64,000 nucleotides of DNA from Bacteroidota bacterium (GTDB lineage Bacteria; Bacteroidota; Bacteroidia; Chitinophagales; Chitinophagaceae): assembly GCA_947452555.1 (NCBI GenBank), contig CANGDH010000001.1, positions 186,001 through 250,000 of the forward strand. The letters are read 5' to 3'. The translations under genes were made by a program, and so were the position numbers. Positions within the stretch are counted from its first letter, which is position 1. Each line of letters opens with the position of its first letter. A model generated the notes under the pieces. That model was not told where the DNA came from. It saw only the letters and a list, made by a program, of their open reading frames with translations, and did not search any database. Shown in pieces: positions 1-9,463 of the stretch.

Positions 1-559
1 GTATTCCAAATCTTAATAAGCCTCCGGGTTTTGCATCTCTTTCATAAACAGTTACCTCGTGACCTGCATAATTTAATTGAGCAGCGGCAGCTAATCCAGC
101 TGGGCCTGATCCAATTACAGCAACTTTCTTCCCAGTTCTCAAAATAGGTTTACGTGGAACCACAAATCCTTTTTCAAATGCAATTTCAATAATATTTTTT
201 TCTATTTCTTCAATAGTTACTGCAGGTTGGTTAATGCCTAGTACACAAGCACTTTCGCAAGGTGCAGGACAAATACGTCCAGTAAACTCTGGAAAATTAT
301 TTGTAGAAATTAAAATTTCATAAGCTTCTTTCCATTCTTTGTGATAGACTGCGTCATTGAATTCAGGAATAATATTGCCTAAAGGACAACCGCTATGACA
401 AAAAGGGACGCCACAATTCATGCACCTTGATGATTGTTCATTTAATTTTTCTTCTGGCAATAAAGCAACAAACTCTTTATAGTTCTGCTTTCTTTCCGCT
501 ACTGGCAATTTGCTTGGTAGCTCTCTTGTATATTCTTTAAATCCAGTTGGTTTTCCCAT
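1..559 (-). CDS. gltD: Glutamate synthase small subunit (partial, runs off the left edge)
   Basis: This is the N-terminal 186 codons of the NADPH-dependent glutamate synthase beta subunit, which feeds electrons from NAD(P)H to the large subunit. The start ATG is at 559. Visible features are the two cysteine-rich [4Fe-4S] stretches (CMNCGVPFCHSGCP and ICPAPCESACVLGIN), followed by the first FAD/NAD-binding glycine motif (VIGSGPAGLAAAAQ) and the beginning of GGLLRFGI at the window edge. It starts 21 nt after the gltB stop in the same direction, so gltB-gltD form an operon. The C-terminal NADPH-binding half lies outside the window. Confidence 0.95.
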   Translation of the reverse strand, partial: MGKPTGFKEYTRELPSKLPVAERKQNYKEFVALLPEEKLNEQSSRCMNCGVPFCHSGCPLGNIIPEFNDAVYHKEWKEAYEILISTNNFPEFTGRICPAPCESACVLGINQPAVTIEEIEKNIIEIAFEKGFVVPRKPILRTGKKVAVIGSGPAGLAAAAQLNYAGHEVTVYERDAKPGGLLRFGI

Positions 560-580
560 AATTGCTAATTAAACCTGTGA

Positions 581-3500
581 TTATTTTTTTACTGCAATAC
601 TTGCTTTACGTTGTTGTAAAACTTTCTTATAGTCGCGTGGAAATACTTTAATAAAATATTTTAATTGATTTTCGAAATCAGCTAAAATAAATTTTGCTAC
701 TGCACTTCCTGTTTTGTCAAAATGTTGTTGAATTAAATTTTGTAAACTTGCTATGTCCTCTTCTTCTACAGGATCTAAATCGACCATCTCCTTATTACAT
801 AACTCATCAAAATTATTTTTAACATTGTAAACATATGCAATACCGCCACTCATGCCGGCTGCAAAGTTTCTTCCAGTAGCACCTAGTATTACAGCAGTGC
901 CGCCTGTCATGTATTCACAACCATGGTCTCCAATACCTTCCACAACAACTGTGGCTCCTGAATTTCTAACTGCAAAACGTTCTCCTGCTTTTCCTCTTAT
1001 AAATGCAATACCACTTGTGGCTCCATATAATGCTACATTGCCTATGATAATATTATCTTCTGCTACAAATTTCGCAGTATGGTCTGGATAAACAATTAAT
1101 TGCGCACCACTTAAGCCCTTTCCAAAATAATCATTTGCATCACCTTCTAGTTCTAAGGTTACACCCTTAGTGTTAAATGCACCAAAGCTTTGTCCAGCAG
1201 TTCCTAAGAACTTATAATGTAATGTGTCTTCTGGTAATCCTACACCCTTGTATTTTTTTGTAATCTCGTTAGACACAATGGTGCCAGCAGTTCTGTCTGT
1301 GTTTTTAATTGGGAAACTGGCTACCACTTTTTGTAAATTATCAATAGCAGGTTTTGCGGCTTCTAATAATTTCCAATCTAAAACACCATCTAATCCATGA
1401 TCCTGTATTTCTGTTTGATAAAGTCCTACACCAGCTTCTGCAGGTTGCTTATATAAAATAGCACTCAGATCCAAATTTTTGTATTTCCAATGATTTATGT
1501 TTTGGCGCATAGTTAAGGCGTCAACTTGACCAATCATTTCGTTAATAGTTCTATATCCTAATTCTGCCATGATCTCTCTTAACTCTTGTGTCATGAACTC
1601 GAAGAAAGTAACTACATGATCTGGGTTCCCAGTAAAACGTTTACGTAATTCAGGATCCTGAGTTGCAACACCAACTGGGCAGGTATTCATGTGACATTTG
1701 CGCATCATAATACACCCTTCTACAATTAATGCAGCGGTTGCAACGCCCCATTCTTCTGCACCCAATAAAGCGGCCATTGCAATATCACGACCGGTTTTCA
1801 TTTGACCGTCCGCTTGCACTACCACGCGACTTCTTAATTTATTTTTCACCAAAGTTTGATGCGTCTCTGCAAGTCCTAATTCCCATGGCAAACCAGTATG
1901 TTTAATAGAACTTAATGGAGAAGCTCCTGTGCCACCATCAAAACCTGCTATCAAAACCACGTCAGCTTTAGCTTTAGTTACTCCTGCTGCTATAGTTCCA
2001 ACCCCTGCTTTAGAAACCAATTTGACATTGATACGTGCAGCGCGGTTTGCGTTTTTTAAATCAAATATTAATTGAGATAAATCTTCAATTGAATAGATGT
2101 CATGATGAGGAGGTGGAGAGATCAATCCAACTCCTGGAGTTGAATGTCTTGTTCTTCCAATCCAGTCGTCCACTTTATCACCAGGTAATTGACCACCTTC
2201 GCCTGGTTTAGCCCCTTGTGCCATTTTAATTTGAATCTCGTCTGCTTCTGTTAGATAGTGACTAGTTACGCCAAATCTCGCACTAGCTACTTGTTTAATA
2301 GCACTGCGCATAGAATCACCATTCTCCATTTTCTCAAAACGAATAGGGTCTTCGCCACCTTCTCCAGTATTGCTCTTGCCACCAAGTCGGTTCATAGCAA
2401 TTGCAAGCGTGGTATGCGCTTCCCAAGAGATAGATCCAAAGGACATTGCACCCGTTGCAAATCGTTTATAAATACTAGTAGCAGGTTCAACCTCGTCAAT
2501 TGAGATAGAGGGCTTTATTGGTTTAAAATCTAATAGACTTCTAATGGTACAAGCTTTGTCCGTTTGGTCATTTACTAATTTTGAATACTTCTTGAAAGTG
2601 GCATAGTCCGCTGTTGAAGTAGCTAATTGTAATGCATGAATAGTTTGTGGATTAAACAAATGTGCTTCCCCTCTGCGTTTCCATTGATAAATTCCACCCA
2701 CTGTTAAGCGGTCTACAGGAGAAGATTTTTTTGCAAAAGCAATATTGTGTTTTGCTAAAATTTCCCTTGCAATTTCGTCTAAGCCCATTCCTTCAATTCT
2801 TGAAGTAGCACCAGTAAAATGACGATTTACAACTTCTTTATTCAAACCAATAATTTCAAATATTTGTGCACCTTGATAGGATTGCAAAGTGGATATTCCC
2901 ATTTTAGAGAATACTTTATACAAGCCTTCATTAACAGCCTTAATATAATTTTTCTTTAATTTTTCTGAATCATACTCTGTTTTGATATGTTCAGTTAACT
3001 TCATGTCACGAATACTTGACAATGCCAAGTAAGGATTAATTGCAGTTGCGCCAAATCCAATTAAACATGCATAATGGTGCACTTCCCAAACGTCACCTGC
3101 TTCCACTATAATTCCAACTTTGCCTCTTAATCCTTTACGAATTAAATGATGGTGTACTGTTGAACATGCAAGTAAAGAAGGGATTGCAGCATGCTCAGAG
3201 TCGATAGAACGATCAGTTAATACAATCACTTCAAATCCATCTTCCACTGCATCCACAGCATAGCGACATAAACGATCTAATCCCTTTTTTAAAGAACCCG
3301 CTTTGCCGTCTGCTCTAAAATAACATTGTAATGTTTTTGCTTGGAAAACACCTGTATCAATACTTCTAATTTTTTCTAATTCATGGTTGCTTAATATAGG
3401 ATGATTTAATGCAACACAATGACTCGCCATTGGGTCTTCTGTTAATAAGCTTCCTTGACTTCCAACAAACGTAGCCAATGACATCACCATTCTTTCACGA

Positions 3501-5110
3501 ATAGGATCTATTGGAGGGTTGGTTACCTGCGCAAATAATTGTTTAAAATAACTAGTGATATGTTGAGGCTGATCACTCAATACTGCTAATGGCGTATCGG
3601 TACCCATGGAGCCAATAGGTTCCTTTCCGTCCAATGCCATTGGAGTAATAATAAGTTCGAGATCTTCTTTGCTGTAACCAAATGCTTTTTGGTATTTGAA
3701 AATTTGATCGTGTTCTAAATGTGTAAATTGAATTCTTGGTTCAGGTAATTCGTCAAGACGAATTTTATATTTATTCAACCAGTCAGCATATGGTTGCTTT
3801 CCGCAAATATTTTGTTTTAATTCTTCATCACTAATAATTCTACCCGCTTCCATATCAACAACAAACATTTTTCCTGGTTGTAATCTTCCTTTTTCAATGA
3901 TAGTAGATTGGTCAATAGGAAGTGCTCCAGTTTCAGAAGCCATAATTACACGGTCGTCATTGGTAACACAATATCTAGAAGGTCTTAATCCATTTCTGTC
4001 TAAAGTGGCTCCAATCATTTTACCATTGGTAAATGAAATAGAAGCTGGGCCATCCCAAGGTTCCATAATGGCTGCATGATATTCGTAGAATGACTTTTTG
4101 ATTGGATCCATTAATTCATTGCCATCCCATGCTTCCGGGATTAGCATCATCATTACATGTGGCAAGGAGCGTCCAGACAAGGTTAATAATTCAATTACAT
4201 TGTCTAAACATGCAGAATCGGATTGTCCACCAGTTACAATTGGTAAAATCATATCTAATTCCTCCTTACTAAAATAAGGAGATAAGAAACTAGATTCGTT
4301 GGAACGTAGCCAGTTCAAATTTCCTTGTAAAGTGTTGATCTCTCCATTATGAGCGATATATCGGAAGGGTTGTGCTAATTTCCATGATGGGAAGGTATTG
4401 GTAGCAAAACGAGAATGCACTAATCCAAATGCAGACACGACTCTTTTATTACTCAGGTCAGGGAAATATTCACGTACTTGATGACTTGTTAATTGACCTT
4501 TATAAACAATTACATTTTGAGATAAGGAAGACATATAAAAATCAATAGCCCCTTTCTTAATTGTATTGTTAATGGTGTGTGAAGCATAATTTTTTAGGAT
4601 AAAAAGTTTACGTTCAAAATCTTCTGCATTTGTAATGTGGTCAGGTCTTTTTACAAATACTTGTTCCATATCTGGTTCTACAGATAAGGCAGTTGGTCCA
4701 ATACTATCTCTTAATACAGGAACTTGTCGGTATCCAATAATTTCTATCCCTAATTTTTCTGCTGCGCTTGTGAATATTTCTTTGCATTCTGATTTCACTC
4801 CCTTCTCAGTAGGAAAGAAAATAAATCCAACACCATATTCGGAATGATCAGGTAAATGAATTCCTTGTTTTAGTAACTCATCAAAGAAAAACTGATGTGG
4901 AATTTGAATCATAACACCTGCGCCATCTCCTGTATTGGCTTCACTACCACTTGCGCCACGGTGTTCCATATTCTCCAAAATGGTTAAGGCATCTCCCACA
5001 TTTTGGTGAGATTTAATTCCCTTGATACTGGCAACAAAACCAATACCACAAGCGTCGTGTTCATAAGAAGGATCATATAATCCTAATTGCTTCGTTTCTG
5101 TCATGCTCAA
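581..5110 (-). CDS. gltB: Glutamate synthase large subunit
   Basis: The 1509-residue alpha subunit of glutamate synthase makes two glutamates from glutamine and 2-oxoglutarate and has the usual full length. Order of domains: class II glutamine amidotransferase at the N-terminus, with the nucleophile Cys21 in YEHDACGIGF exposed after propeptide removal; central domain; FMN-binding synthase domain with glycine-rich GFDGGTGASP; the [3Fe-4S] cysteines in CMMRKCHMNTCPVG; and a C-terminal GXGXG beta-helix domain. Translation begins MSMTETK, so Met1 or Met3 could be the true start. The downstream gene is gltD. With the ammonium transporter elsewhere in the window it belongs to nitrogen assimilation. 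Confidence 0.97.
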   Translation of the reverse strand: MSMTETKQLGLYDPSYEHDACGIGFVASIKGIKSHQNVGDALTILENMEHRGASGSEANTGDGAGVMIQIPHQFFFDELLKQGIHLPDHSEYGVGFIFFPTEKGVKSECKEIFTSAAEKLGIEIIGYRQVPVLRDSIGPTALSVEPDMEQVFVKRPDHITNAEDFERKLFILKNYASHTINNTIKKGAIDFYMSSLSQNVIVYKGQLTSHQVREYFPDLSNKRVVSAFGLVHSRFATNTFPSWKLAQPFRYIAHNGEINTLQGNLNWLRSNESSFLSPYFSKEELDMILPIVTGGQSDSACLDNVIELLTLSGRSLPHVMMMLIPEAWDGNELMDPIKKSFYEYHAAIMEPWDGPASISFTNGKMIGATLDRNGLRPSRYCVTNDDRVIMASETGALPIDQSTIIEKGRLQPGKMFVVDMEAGRIISDEELKQNICGKQPYADWLNKYKIRLDELPEPRIQFTHLEHDQIFKYQKAFGYSKEDLELIITPMALDGKEPIGSMGTDTPLAVLSDQPQHITSYFKQLFAQVTNPPIDPIRERMVMSLATFVGSQGSLLTEDPMASHCVALNHPILSNHELEKIRSIDTGVFQAKTLQCYFRADGKAGSLKKGLDRLCRYAVDAVEDGFEVIVLTDRSIDSEHAAIPSLLACSTVHHHLIRKGLRGKVGIIVEAGDVWEVHHYACLIGFGATAINPYLALSSIRDMKLTEHIKTEYDSEKLKKNYIKAVNEGLYKVFSKMGISTLQSYQGAQIFEIIGLNKEVVNRHFTGATSRIEGMGLDEIAREILAKHNIAFAKKSSPVDRLTVGGIYQWKRRGEAHLFNPQTIHALQLATSTADYATFKKYSKLVNDQTDKACTIRSLLDFKPIKPSISIDEVEPATSIYKRFATGAMSFGSISWEAHTTLAIAMNRLGGKSNTGEGGEDPIRFEKMENGDSMRSAIKQVASARFGVTSHYLTEADEIQIKMAQGAKPGEGGQLPGDKVDDWIGRTRHSTPGVGLISPPPHHDIYSIEDLSQLIFDLKNANRAARINVKLVSKAGVGTIAAGVTKAKADVVLIAGFDGGTGASPLSSIKHTGLPWELGLAETHQTLVKNKLRSRVVVQADGQMKTGRDIAMAALLGAEEWGVATAALIVEGCIMMRKCHMNTCPVGVATQDPELRKRFTGNPDHVVTFFEFMTQELREIMAELGYRTINEMIGQVDALTMRQNINHWKYKNLDLSAILYKQPAEAGVGLYQTEIQDHGLDGVLDWKLLEAAKPAIDNLQKVVASFPIKNTDRTAGTIVSNEITKKYKGVGLPEDTLHYKFLGTAGQSFGAFNTKGVTLELEGDANDYFGKGLSGAQLIVYPDHTAKFVAEDNIIIGNVALYGATSGIAFIRGKAGERFAVRNSGATVVVEGIGDHGCEYMTGGTAVILGATGRNFAAGMSGGIAYVYNVKNNFDELCNKEMVDLDPVEEEDIASLQNLIQQHFDKTGSAVAKFILADFENQLKYFIKVFPRDYKKVLQQRKASIAVKK

Positions 5111-5291
5111 TTCTATTAGTTAACGGATTTTGTAAGGCAAGCGATCCATCGGAAATTACGAAATAATAGTAATTTTTAGAGGATAATCTTCAATAAATTT
5201 ACTAACCATTTGAATCTATCTAAGTATTACAAGTATTCTTTAGATAATATCAAATAACGAACGTTCGCATTCAGGCTCTCGTTGAATAAAA

Positions 5292-6113
5292 TCAAATAAT
5301 ATCAATACGTAATGCGTCGTGAAAACTAGGTTTTTTAAATTGAATGTTTCTTGGGAAAATGCCAAATAAAGAACTTCCTGAACCACTCATGCTTGCATAA
5401 ATAGCCCCTTGCTCGTAACAATTATTTTTCAATTCATTTAGCATTGGGTGTGCTTCAAATACGGGAGCTTCAAAATCGTTTATTAATGCTGCTTTCCAGG
5501 TACTAATAGGTTGTGCTACAATTGTAGCAATAGATTTTTGTTTTACATGTGGCTTTAATTGTCCAAATGCCCAAGCAGTAGAAATATGAATACCAGGATG
5601 TAAAAGAATAATTTGATAATTACTTAAATCGCAATCAAAAGGGGATAATATTTCACCTCTGCCTGTTCCATGACAGGCTTTGTCGTAAACAAAAAAGGGG
5701 CAGTCGCTTCCTAATTGTGTTGCATATTGTTTTAATTGGTCCTCGTTTAATAAAAGTCCAAATTGTTCATTAAGCATTTTCAAAACGGCAGTGCCGTCGC
5801 TAGAACCTCCCCCCAGTCCGGCTCCCATAGGAATATTTTTATGCAGATGCATTTGAATAGGAGGGAGTATTGGGAAATCCTTTCTTAATAAATAGTACGC
5901 TTTAATACATAAATTATGTTCGCTACTTCCAGGAACAGGAATGCCTGTATGTGTAAATGTTACTAATGCCGCACTATGATTTGCAGGCAATATTTCAACG
6001 ATATCGTTTAATGCAATTGGATAAAAAACAGTTTCCAATTCGTGGTATCCGTCTGCTCTTTTTTCAAGAATAGAAAGACCAAGATTGATTTTGCAATTGG
6101 GAAATTGAATCAT
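5292..6113 (-). CDS. ispE: 4-diphosphocytidyl-2-C-methyl-D-erythritol kinase
   Basis: This 273-residue GHMP-family kinase phosphorylates CDP-methylerythritol in the non-mevalonate isoprenoid pathway. It has the N-terminal KINLGLSILEKRADGYHE segment typical of IspE, the ATP-binding glycine loop PMGAGLGGGSSDG near residue 95, and the C-terminal MSGSGSSLFGIF motif. It starts only 3 nt after the stop of the upstream BFN-domain gene, so they are probably co-transcribed downstream of etfBA. Length fits the family. Confidence 0.94.
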   Translation of the reverse strand: MIQFPNCKINLGLSILEKRADGYHELETVFYPIALNDIVEILPANHSAALVTFTHTGIPVPGSSEHNLCIKAYYLLRKDFPILPPIQMHLHKNIPMGAGLGGGSSDGTAVLKMLNEQFGLLLNEDQLKQYATQLGSDCPFFVYDKACHGTGRGEILSPFDCDLSNYQIILLHPGIHISTAWAFGQLKPHVKQKSIATIVAQPISTWKAALINDFEAPVFEAHPMLNELKNNCYEQGAIYASMSGSGSSLFGIFPRNIQFKKPSFHDALRIDII

Positions 6114-6116
6114 CCT

Positions 6117-6707
6117 TTAAGATTTCTTTGGAGCATTTCGCTTTGTAATTTCATCTCTAATGTCTATTGCACGTATATAATCTTCTTGTTCTAGTACTTC
6201 AGTTAATAAACTGTTTAACTCAGTAAGAGAAAGGCTTTCTAGGTTATTAACTTTTTGAGGCATTGTAGAAGTGGCAACAGGAGCTTCTTTTTCTACCTGT
6301 TCATTTTCTAATCCTGCTTGTGCTAAAATAGTTTCATTCACAAAAATAGGGCAGCCAAATCGAACAGCTAATGCCAATGCGTCACTAGTTCTACTATCAA
6401 TTTCAATAGTGTCATTTGCAGTGAAGCAAACTAGTTTTGAAAAAAAGATACCTTCTTGTAAATCGCATATATACACTTCTTGTAATGCAATATCAAAAGA
6501 AGTCATAAAATTTTTCATTAAGTCGTGCGTCAAAGGTCGAGAAGGATGCATATTCTCTAAAGCAACAGCAATAGCTTGCGCCTCAAACCCTCCAATAACA
6601 ATTGGAAGACGACGAGTGCCACCAATTTCGCCTAGGATTACTGCATAGGAATTGGATTGCGTAATACTATGTGATAATGCGACTATTTCTAATTCGATTT
6701 TTTGCAT
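6117..6707 (-). CDS. Bifunctional nuclease (BFN/DUF151) domain protein with UvrB/C-like tail
   Basis: A 196-residue protein. Residues 1-135 form the BFN (DUF151) domain, recognisable from the PIVIGGFEAQAIAVALE and SRTSDALALAVRFGCPIFV segments. The C-terminal 45 residues (LTELNSLLTEVLEQEDYIRAIDIRDEI) resemble the UvrB/UvrC interaction helix pair. BFN proteins have been linked to nuclease activity in plants and thermophiles, but their role in Bacteroidota is not established. It sits tightly between etfA and ispE in the same direction. Confidence 0.85.
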   Translation of the reverse strand: MQKIELEIVALSHSITQSNSYAVILGEIGGTRRLPIVIGGFEAQAIAVALENMHPSRPLTHDLMKNFMTSFDIALQEVYICDLQEGIFFSKLVCFTANDTIEIDSRTSDALALAVRFGCPIFVNETILAQAGLENEQVEKEAPVATSTMPQKVNNLESLSLTELNSLLTEVLEQEDYIRAIDIRDEITKRNAPKKS

Positions 6708-6741
6708 AAAAGAGATTGCAACTCAAAGTTAAATTAAAATA

Positions 6742-7704
6742 TTATGCGCCCGCCTTTGATTTTAAAATTGCTTCATTTAAAGCCGGAACAATTTCAAATG
6801 CATCACCTATAACTCCATAGTCTGCAGCTTTAAAAAAGGGTGCTTCAGGGTCTTTATTAATTACAACTATAGTCTTACTTCTATTCACCCCAGCTAAATG
6901 CTGAATGGCTCCAGAAATACCCACGGCGATATATAAATTAGGGGCAATTTGCAATCCTGTTTGTCCAACATGTTCATGATGTGGTCTCCAATCTGAGTCA
7001 GAAACGGGTCTGCTACAAGCAGTAGCCGCACCTAGTGTTTTTGCTAATGTTTCTATCATACCCCAGTTTTCAGGTCCCTTCAATCCACGTCCAGCACTTA
7101 CCACAATATTGGCTTCTGTTAATGGAATCTCACCTTTAACTAATTCAGTTGCTGTTATTTTTATTGAAGGACTTGGTATAGCAACGTCAATTGCTTCAAC
7201 AGTCGCGTTACCTTCTTGCGTAAACACACCAAAGCTATTTTGATTTAAGGCAACTACTTTAATAGGTGTTTCAATTTGTATGGAAGCAAATGCTTTACCA
7301 GAGAATACCGTTTTGGTAACAGTAAATCCAGCATCGGTTTTTGGCAATGCACTAGCCCCAGTGACAATGCCTGCACCTAATTTAACAGCAACGGCAGGTG
7401 CAATTGCTTTTCCATTAATGCTATGTGCAAATATTATTACAGAAGCACCTGTTTTTTGAGCAGCTGCTGCAATTACATGTGTGTAAACTTTTGCATCAAA
7501 ATGCTGAACGCCTTCACTACTAACTTGGTGAACTTTAGTAACACCATATTTGCCTAATGCAGCAAGATCGTCATTTACATTTCCAAGCACTAAAGCTTCT
7601 GCGGCACATCCTAATTGCTTTGCTAATGCAGCACCATAAGATAAAACTTCGAATGCTGATTTCTTAATTTGTTTTTCAGCTTGATCTATAAATACTAATA
7701 CCAT
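6742..7704 (-). CDS. etfA: Electron transfer flavoprotein alpha subunit
   Basis: The 320-residue ETF alpha subunit binds FAD and passes electrons from acyl-CoA dehydrogenases toward the quinone pool. The N-terminal part carries the adenine-nucleotide-hydrolase-like fold, and the C-terminal FAD domain shows VSAGRGLKGPENWG, the HEHVGQTG loop and the YIAVGISGAIQHLAGV signature. It follows etfB by 34 nt in the same direction, so the two subunits are co-expressed. Confidence 0.96.
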   Translation of the reverse strand: MVLVFIDQAEKQIKKSAFEVLSYGAALAKQLGCAAEALVLGNVNDDLAALGKYGVTKVHQVSSEGVQHFDAKVYTHVIAAAAQKTGASVIIFAHSINGKAIAPAVAVKLGAGIVTGASALPKTDAGFTVTKTVFSGKAFASIQIETPIKVVALNQNSFGVFTQEGNATVEAIDVAIPSPSIKITATELVKGEIPLTEANIVVSAGRGLKGPENWGMIETLAKTLGAATACSRPVSDSDWRPHHEHVGQTGLQIAPNLYIAVGISGAIQHLAGVNRSKTIVVINKDPEAPFFKAADYGVIGDAFEIVPALNEAILKSKAGA

Positions 7705-7738
7705 AAAATTATTTTTTAATAAGAATTGTAAATTGGAA

Positions 7739-8482
7739 TTAAATTACTTTAGCTTCTTCTTTTAGTAAGCGAACTAGTTCATCCATATTATTCGCATCAA
7801 CTAGTTTGACACCAGTTTTAGCAGCGGGAAGTTCAAAGTTTTTAATAGTAGTGGTTGCCGTTACGGAAATGGGTTCCACTATTTTTAAAGGTTTTGTTCT
7901 TGCTGCCATAATTCCACGCATATTTGGAATTCTTTGCTCTGCCATTCCCTTCTGACAACTAATAACTGCTGGTAAATTGAGTTCGCAGGTTTCTTCTCCA
8001 CCCTCAATTTCTCTTTTAATTTTAGCAGTATTTCCAGCTAATTCAAAATGATTAGCAGAAGAAACAAATGGCATATCTAAAAGAGCGGATAACATAGACC
8101 CAATACAAGCACTGTTATAATCGATGGTTTCCTTGCCTGTAAATATTAAATCATAAGCACCTTCTTTCGCAATAGCAGCAATTTGAGAAGCTACTTCAAA
8201 TGAATCATTACTATTTATATTTACTCTAATTGCTTCGTCACCACCTAATGCCAGTGCTTTACGTATAATAGGTTCACTGTCTGCAGCTCCAACTGTCACT
8301 AAATGTATAATGGTTGTAGCGTCTTGCTCTTTTAATTCAATGGCTCTCACTAAAGAGTACCATTCATCATATGGGTTAATGATCCATTGCACTCCGTTTT
8401 CGTCAAACTTTGTATTACCTTCGGTGAAAGCAATTTTAGCAGTGGTGTCCGGTGTTTTACTGATACAAACTAGAACCTTCAT
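7739..8482 (-). CDS. etfB: Electron transfer flavoprotein beta subunit
   Basis: The 247-residue ETF beta subunit holds structural AMP and pairs with EtfA. It begins KVLVCISKTPDTTAKI and contains the family segments INPYDEWYSLVRAIELKE and LIFTGKETIDYNSACIGSML. It is the first gene of the minus-strand etfB-etfA-BFN-ispE cluster. A TATATTTG -7-like box lies just upstream on the minus strand (8540-8533), followed by a perfect inverted repeat (8511-8530) that would fall in or near the start of the transcript. Confidence 0.96.
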   Translation of the reverse strand: MKVLVCISKTPDTTAKIAFTEGNTKFDENGVQWIINPYDEWYSLVRAIELKEQDATTIIHLVTVGAADSEPIIRKALALGGDEAIRVNINSNDSFEVASQIAAIAKEGAYDLIFTGKETIDYNSACIGSMLSALLDMPFVSSANHFELAGNTAKIKREIEGGEETCELNLPAVISCQKGMAEQRIPNMRGIMAARTKPLKIVEPISVTATTTIKNFELPAAKTGVKLVDANNMDELVRLLKEEAKVI

Positions 8483-8510
8483 TATTGCAAAATTTTGTGT
8501 TTATAGAATA

Positions 8511-8530
8511 TTAGTTGTTTATGCAACTAA
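8511..8530. promoter_or_regulatory. Inverted repeat in the etfB / TPR-protein divergent promoter
   Basis: TTAGTTG, a 6-nt spacer and CAACTAA form a perfect 7-bp dyad. It lies between the minus-strand TATATTTG box (8533-8540, matching the Bacteroidota TAnnTTTG -7 element) and the etfB start. The position suits an operator or a 5' mRNA hairpin. No matching -33 TTTG is seen at the expected distance. Confidence 0.4.
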
Positions 8531-8580
8531 TGCAAATATAAGATAGTTTTTAACTACCTGAGCGGTAAAAATAAGTCAAG

Positions 8581-8892
8581 ATGCAACGAATAGAAAAAAT
8601 TATTGAATTTTTAAATCAACAACCTAAGGATAACTTTTTAAGACACGCGCTAGCATTGGAGTACATGAAGCTGGAAGACTACATAAAAGCACGAGATTTA
8701 TTCCTAGATATACTAACAGAAAGCCAAGATTATATTGGTTCCTATTATCATTTAGCAAAATGCTTGGTATTGTTACAAGAGATTGACCCTGCTATTGAAT
8801 GGTACGAAAAGGGGATGGTTGCTGCAAAATTGGCTAAAGACGACCATGCTTATAGAGAATTACAAGCCGCTTATGAGGACTTGATTTACTAA
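8581..8892 (+). CDS. Small TPR-like protein
   Basis: A 103-residue protein made of about three tetratricopeptide-like helical hairpins: LRHALALEYMKLEDYIKARD, then YIGSYYHLAKCLVLLQEIDPAIEWY, then a partial third repeat. There is no signal peptide or membrane segment, so it is probably a cytoplasmic protein-protein adaptor. It is divergent from etfB, and its 3' end overlaps the convergent gene at 8889-9455 by 4 nt. Partner unknown. Confidence 0.8.
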   Translation: MQRIEKIIEFLNQQPKDNFLRHALALEYMKLEDYIKARDLFLDILTESQDYIGSYYHLAKCLVLLQEIDPAIEWYEKGMVAAKLAKDDHAYRELQAAYEDLIY

Positions 8893-9455
8893 AGGGGCAA
8901 CCTGTCATTCAATTTTTTATCAATTAATAGAAAGAGATGTTCTGGTTGATACGTCCTCCAGTTTTCAATTTCCATTAATTCAATAAATCGATTCAATTTT
9001 TTTAATAAGAAGTCATGTTGTGCAGCTTTATTAAAATTCACTAAAACAGCCCACCCATTTTCATCTGACAATTCTTCATAGAGTTCTTCATAATAATCTT
9101 TGTCTCCATTATGGAAGTTGAATACATTTTCTGCAATAAGGATGAATTTGTAAATGCCTTCGTCCATTAATTTTTCAAGTACTTCTCTTTTGAATTCCAT
9201 GATATCATTGTCAATGGCATCATTCCATTCACCAATCATTTCAATGATAGCAAATTTAGAATCGTAGTCTGCAAATAGAATTTTAATGTATAAATTTTTA
9301 CTACCCATATTATCCCATTGCGGGTGTATATAGTAATTGTAAACAGTTTGCGAGAATTCAAATTCGCTATACACATTTCCAAAAAAGATAGACCTAGGGT
9401 CTTCTTCTGCAGTATATAAATGTCTCCAATGATAATATGGCTCTATCTCATGCAT
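8889..9455 (-). CDS. Conserved hypothetical protein
   Basis: An acidic, soluble 188-residue protein rich in Tyr, Asp, Glu and Asn, with no signal peptide or transmembrane segment. It begins MHEIEPYYHWRHLYTAEED. I do not recognise a domain. It ends 4 nt inside the convergent TPR gene and lies 8 nt downstream of the kinase-like gene at 9464-10315 in the same direction, so the two are probably co-transcribed. Confidence 0.75.
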   Translation of the reverse strand: MHEIEPYYHWRHLYTAEEDPRSIFFGNVYSEFEFSQTVYNYYIHPQWDNMGSKNLYIKILFADYDSKFAIIEMIGEWNDAIDNDIMEFKREVLEKLMDEGIYKFILIAENVFNFHNGDKDYYEELYEELSDENGWAVLVNFNKAAQHDFLLKKLNRFIELMEIENWRTYQPEHLFLLIDKKLNDRLPL

Positions 9456-9463
9456 GCTATCAA

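Noticed and set aside
852..1091. Plus-strand ORF inside gltB
   Set aside because: Antisense to a strongly conserved gene with no recognisable features; the same reasoning removes the other antisense ORFs inside clear genes.
5258..5267. 10-bp palindrome CGAACGTTCG upstream of gltB
   Set aside because: Short and isolated; not enough to call an operator.
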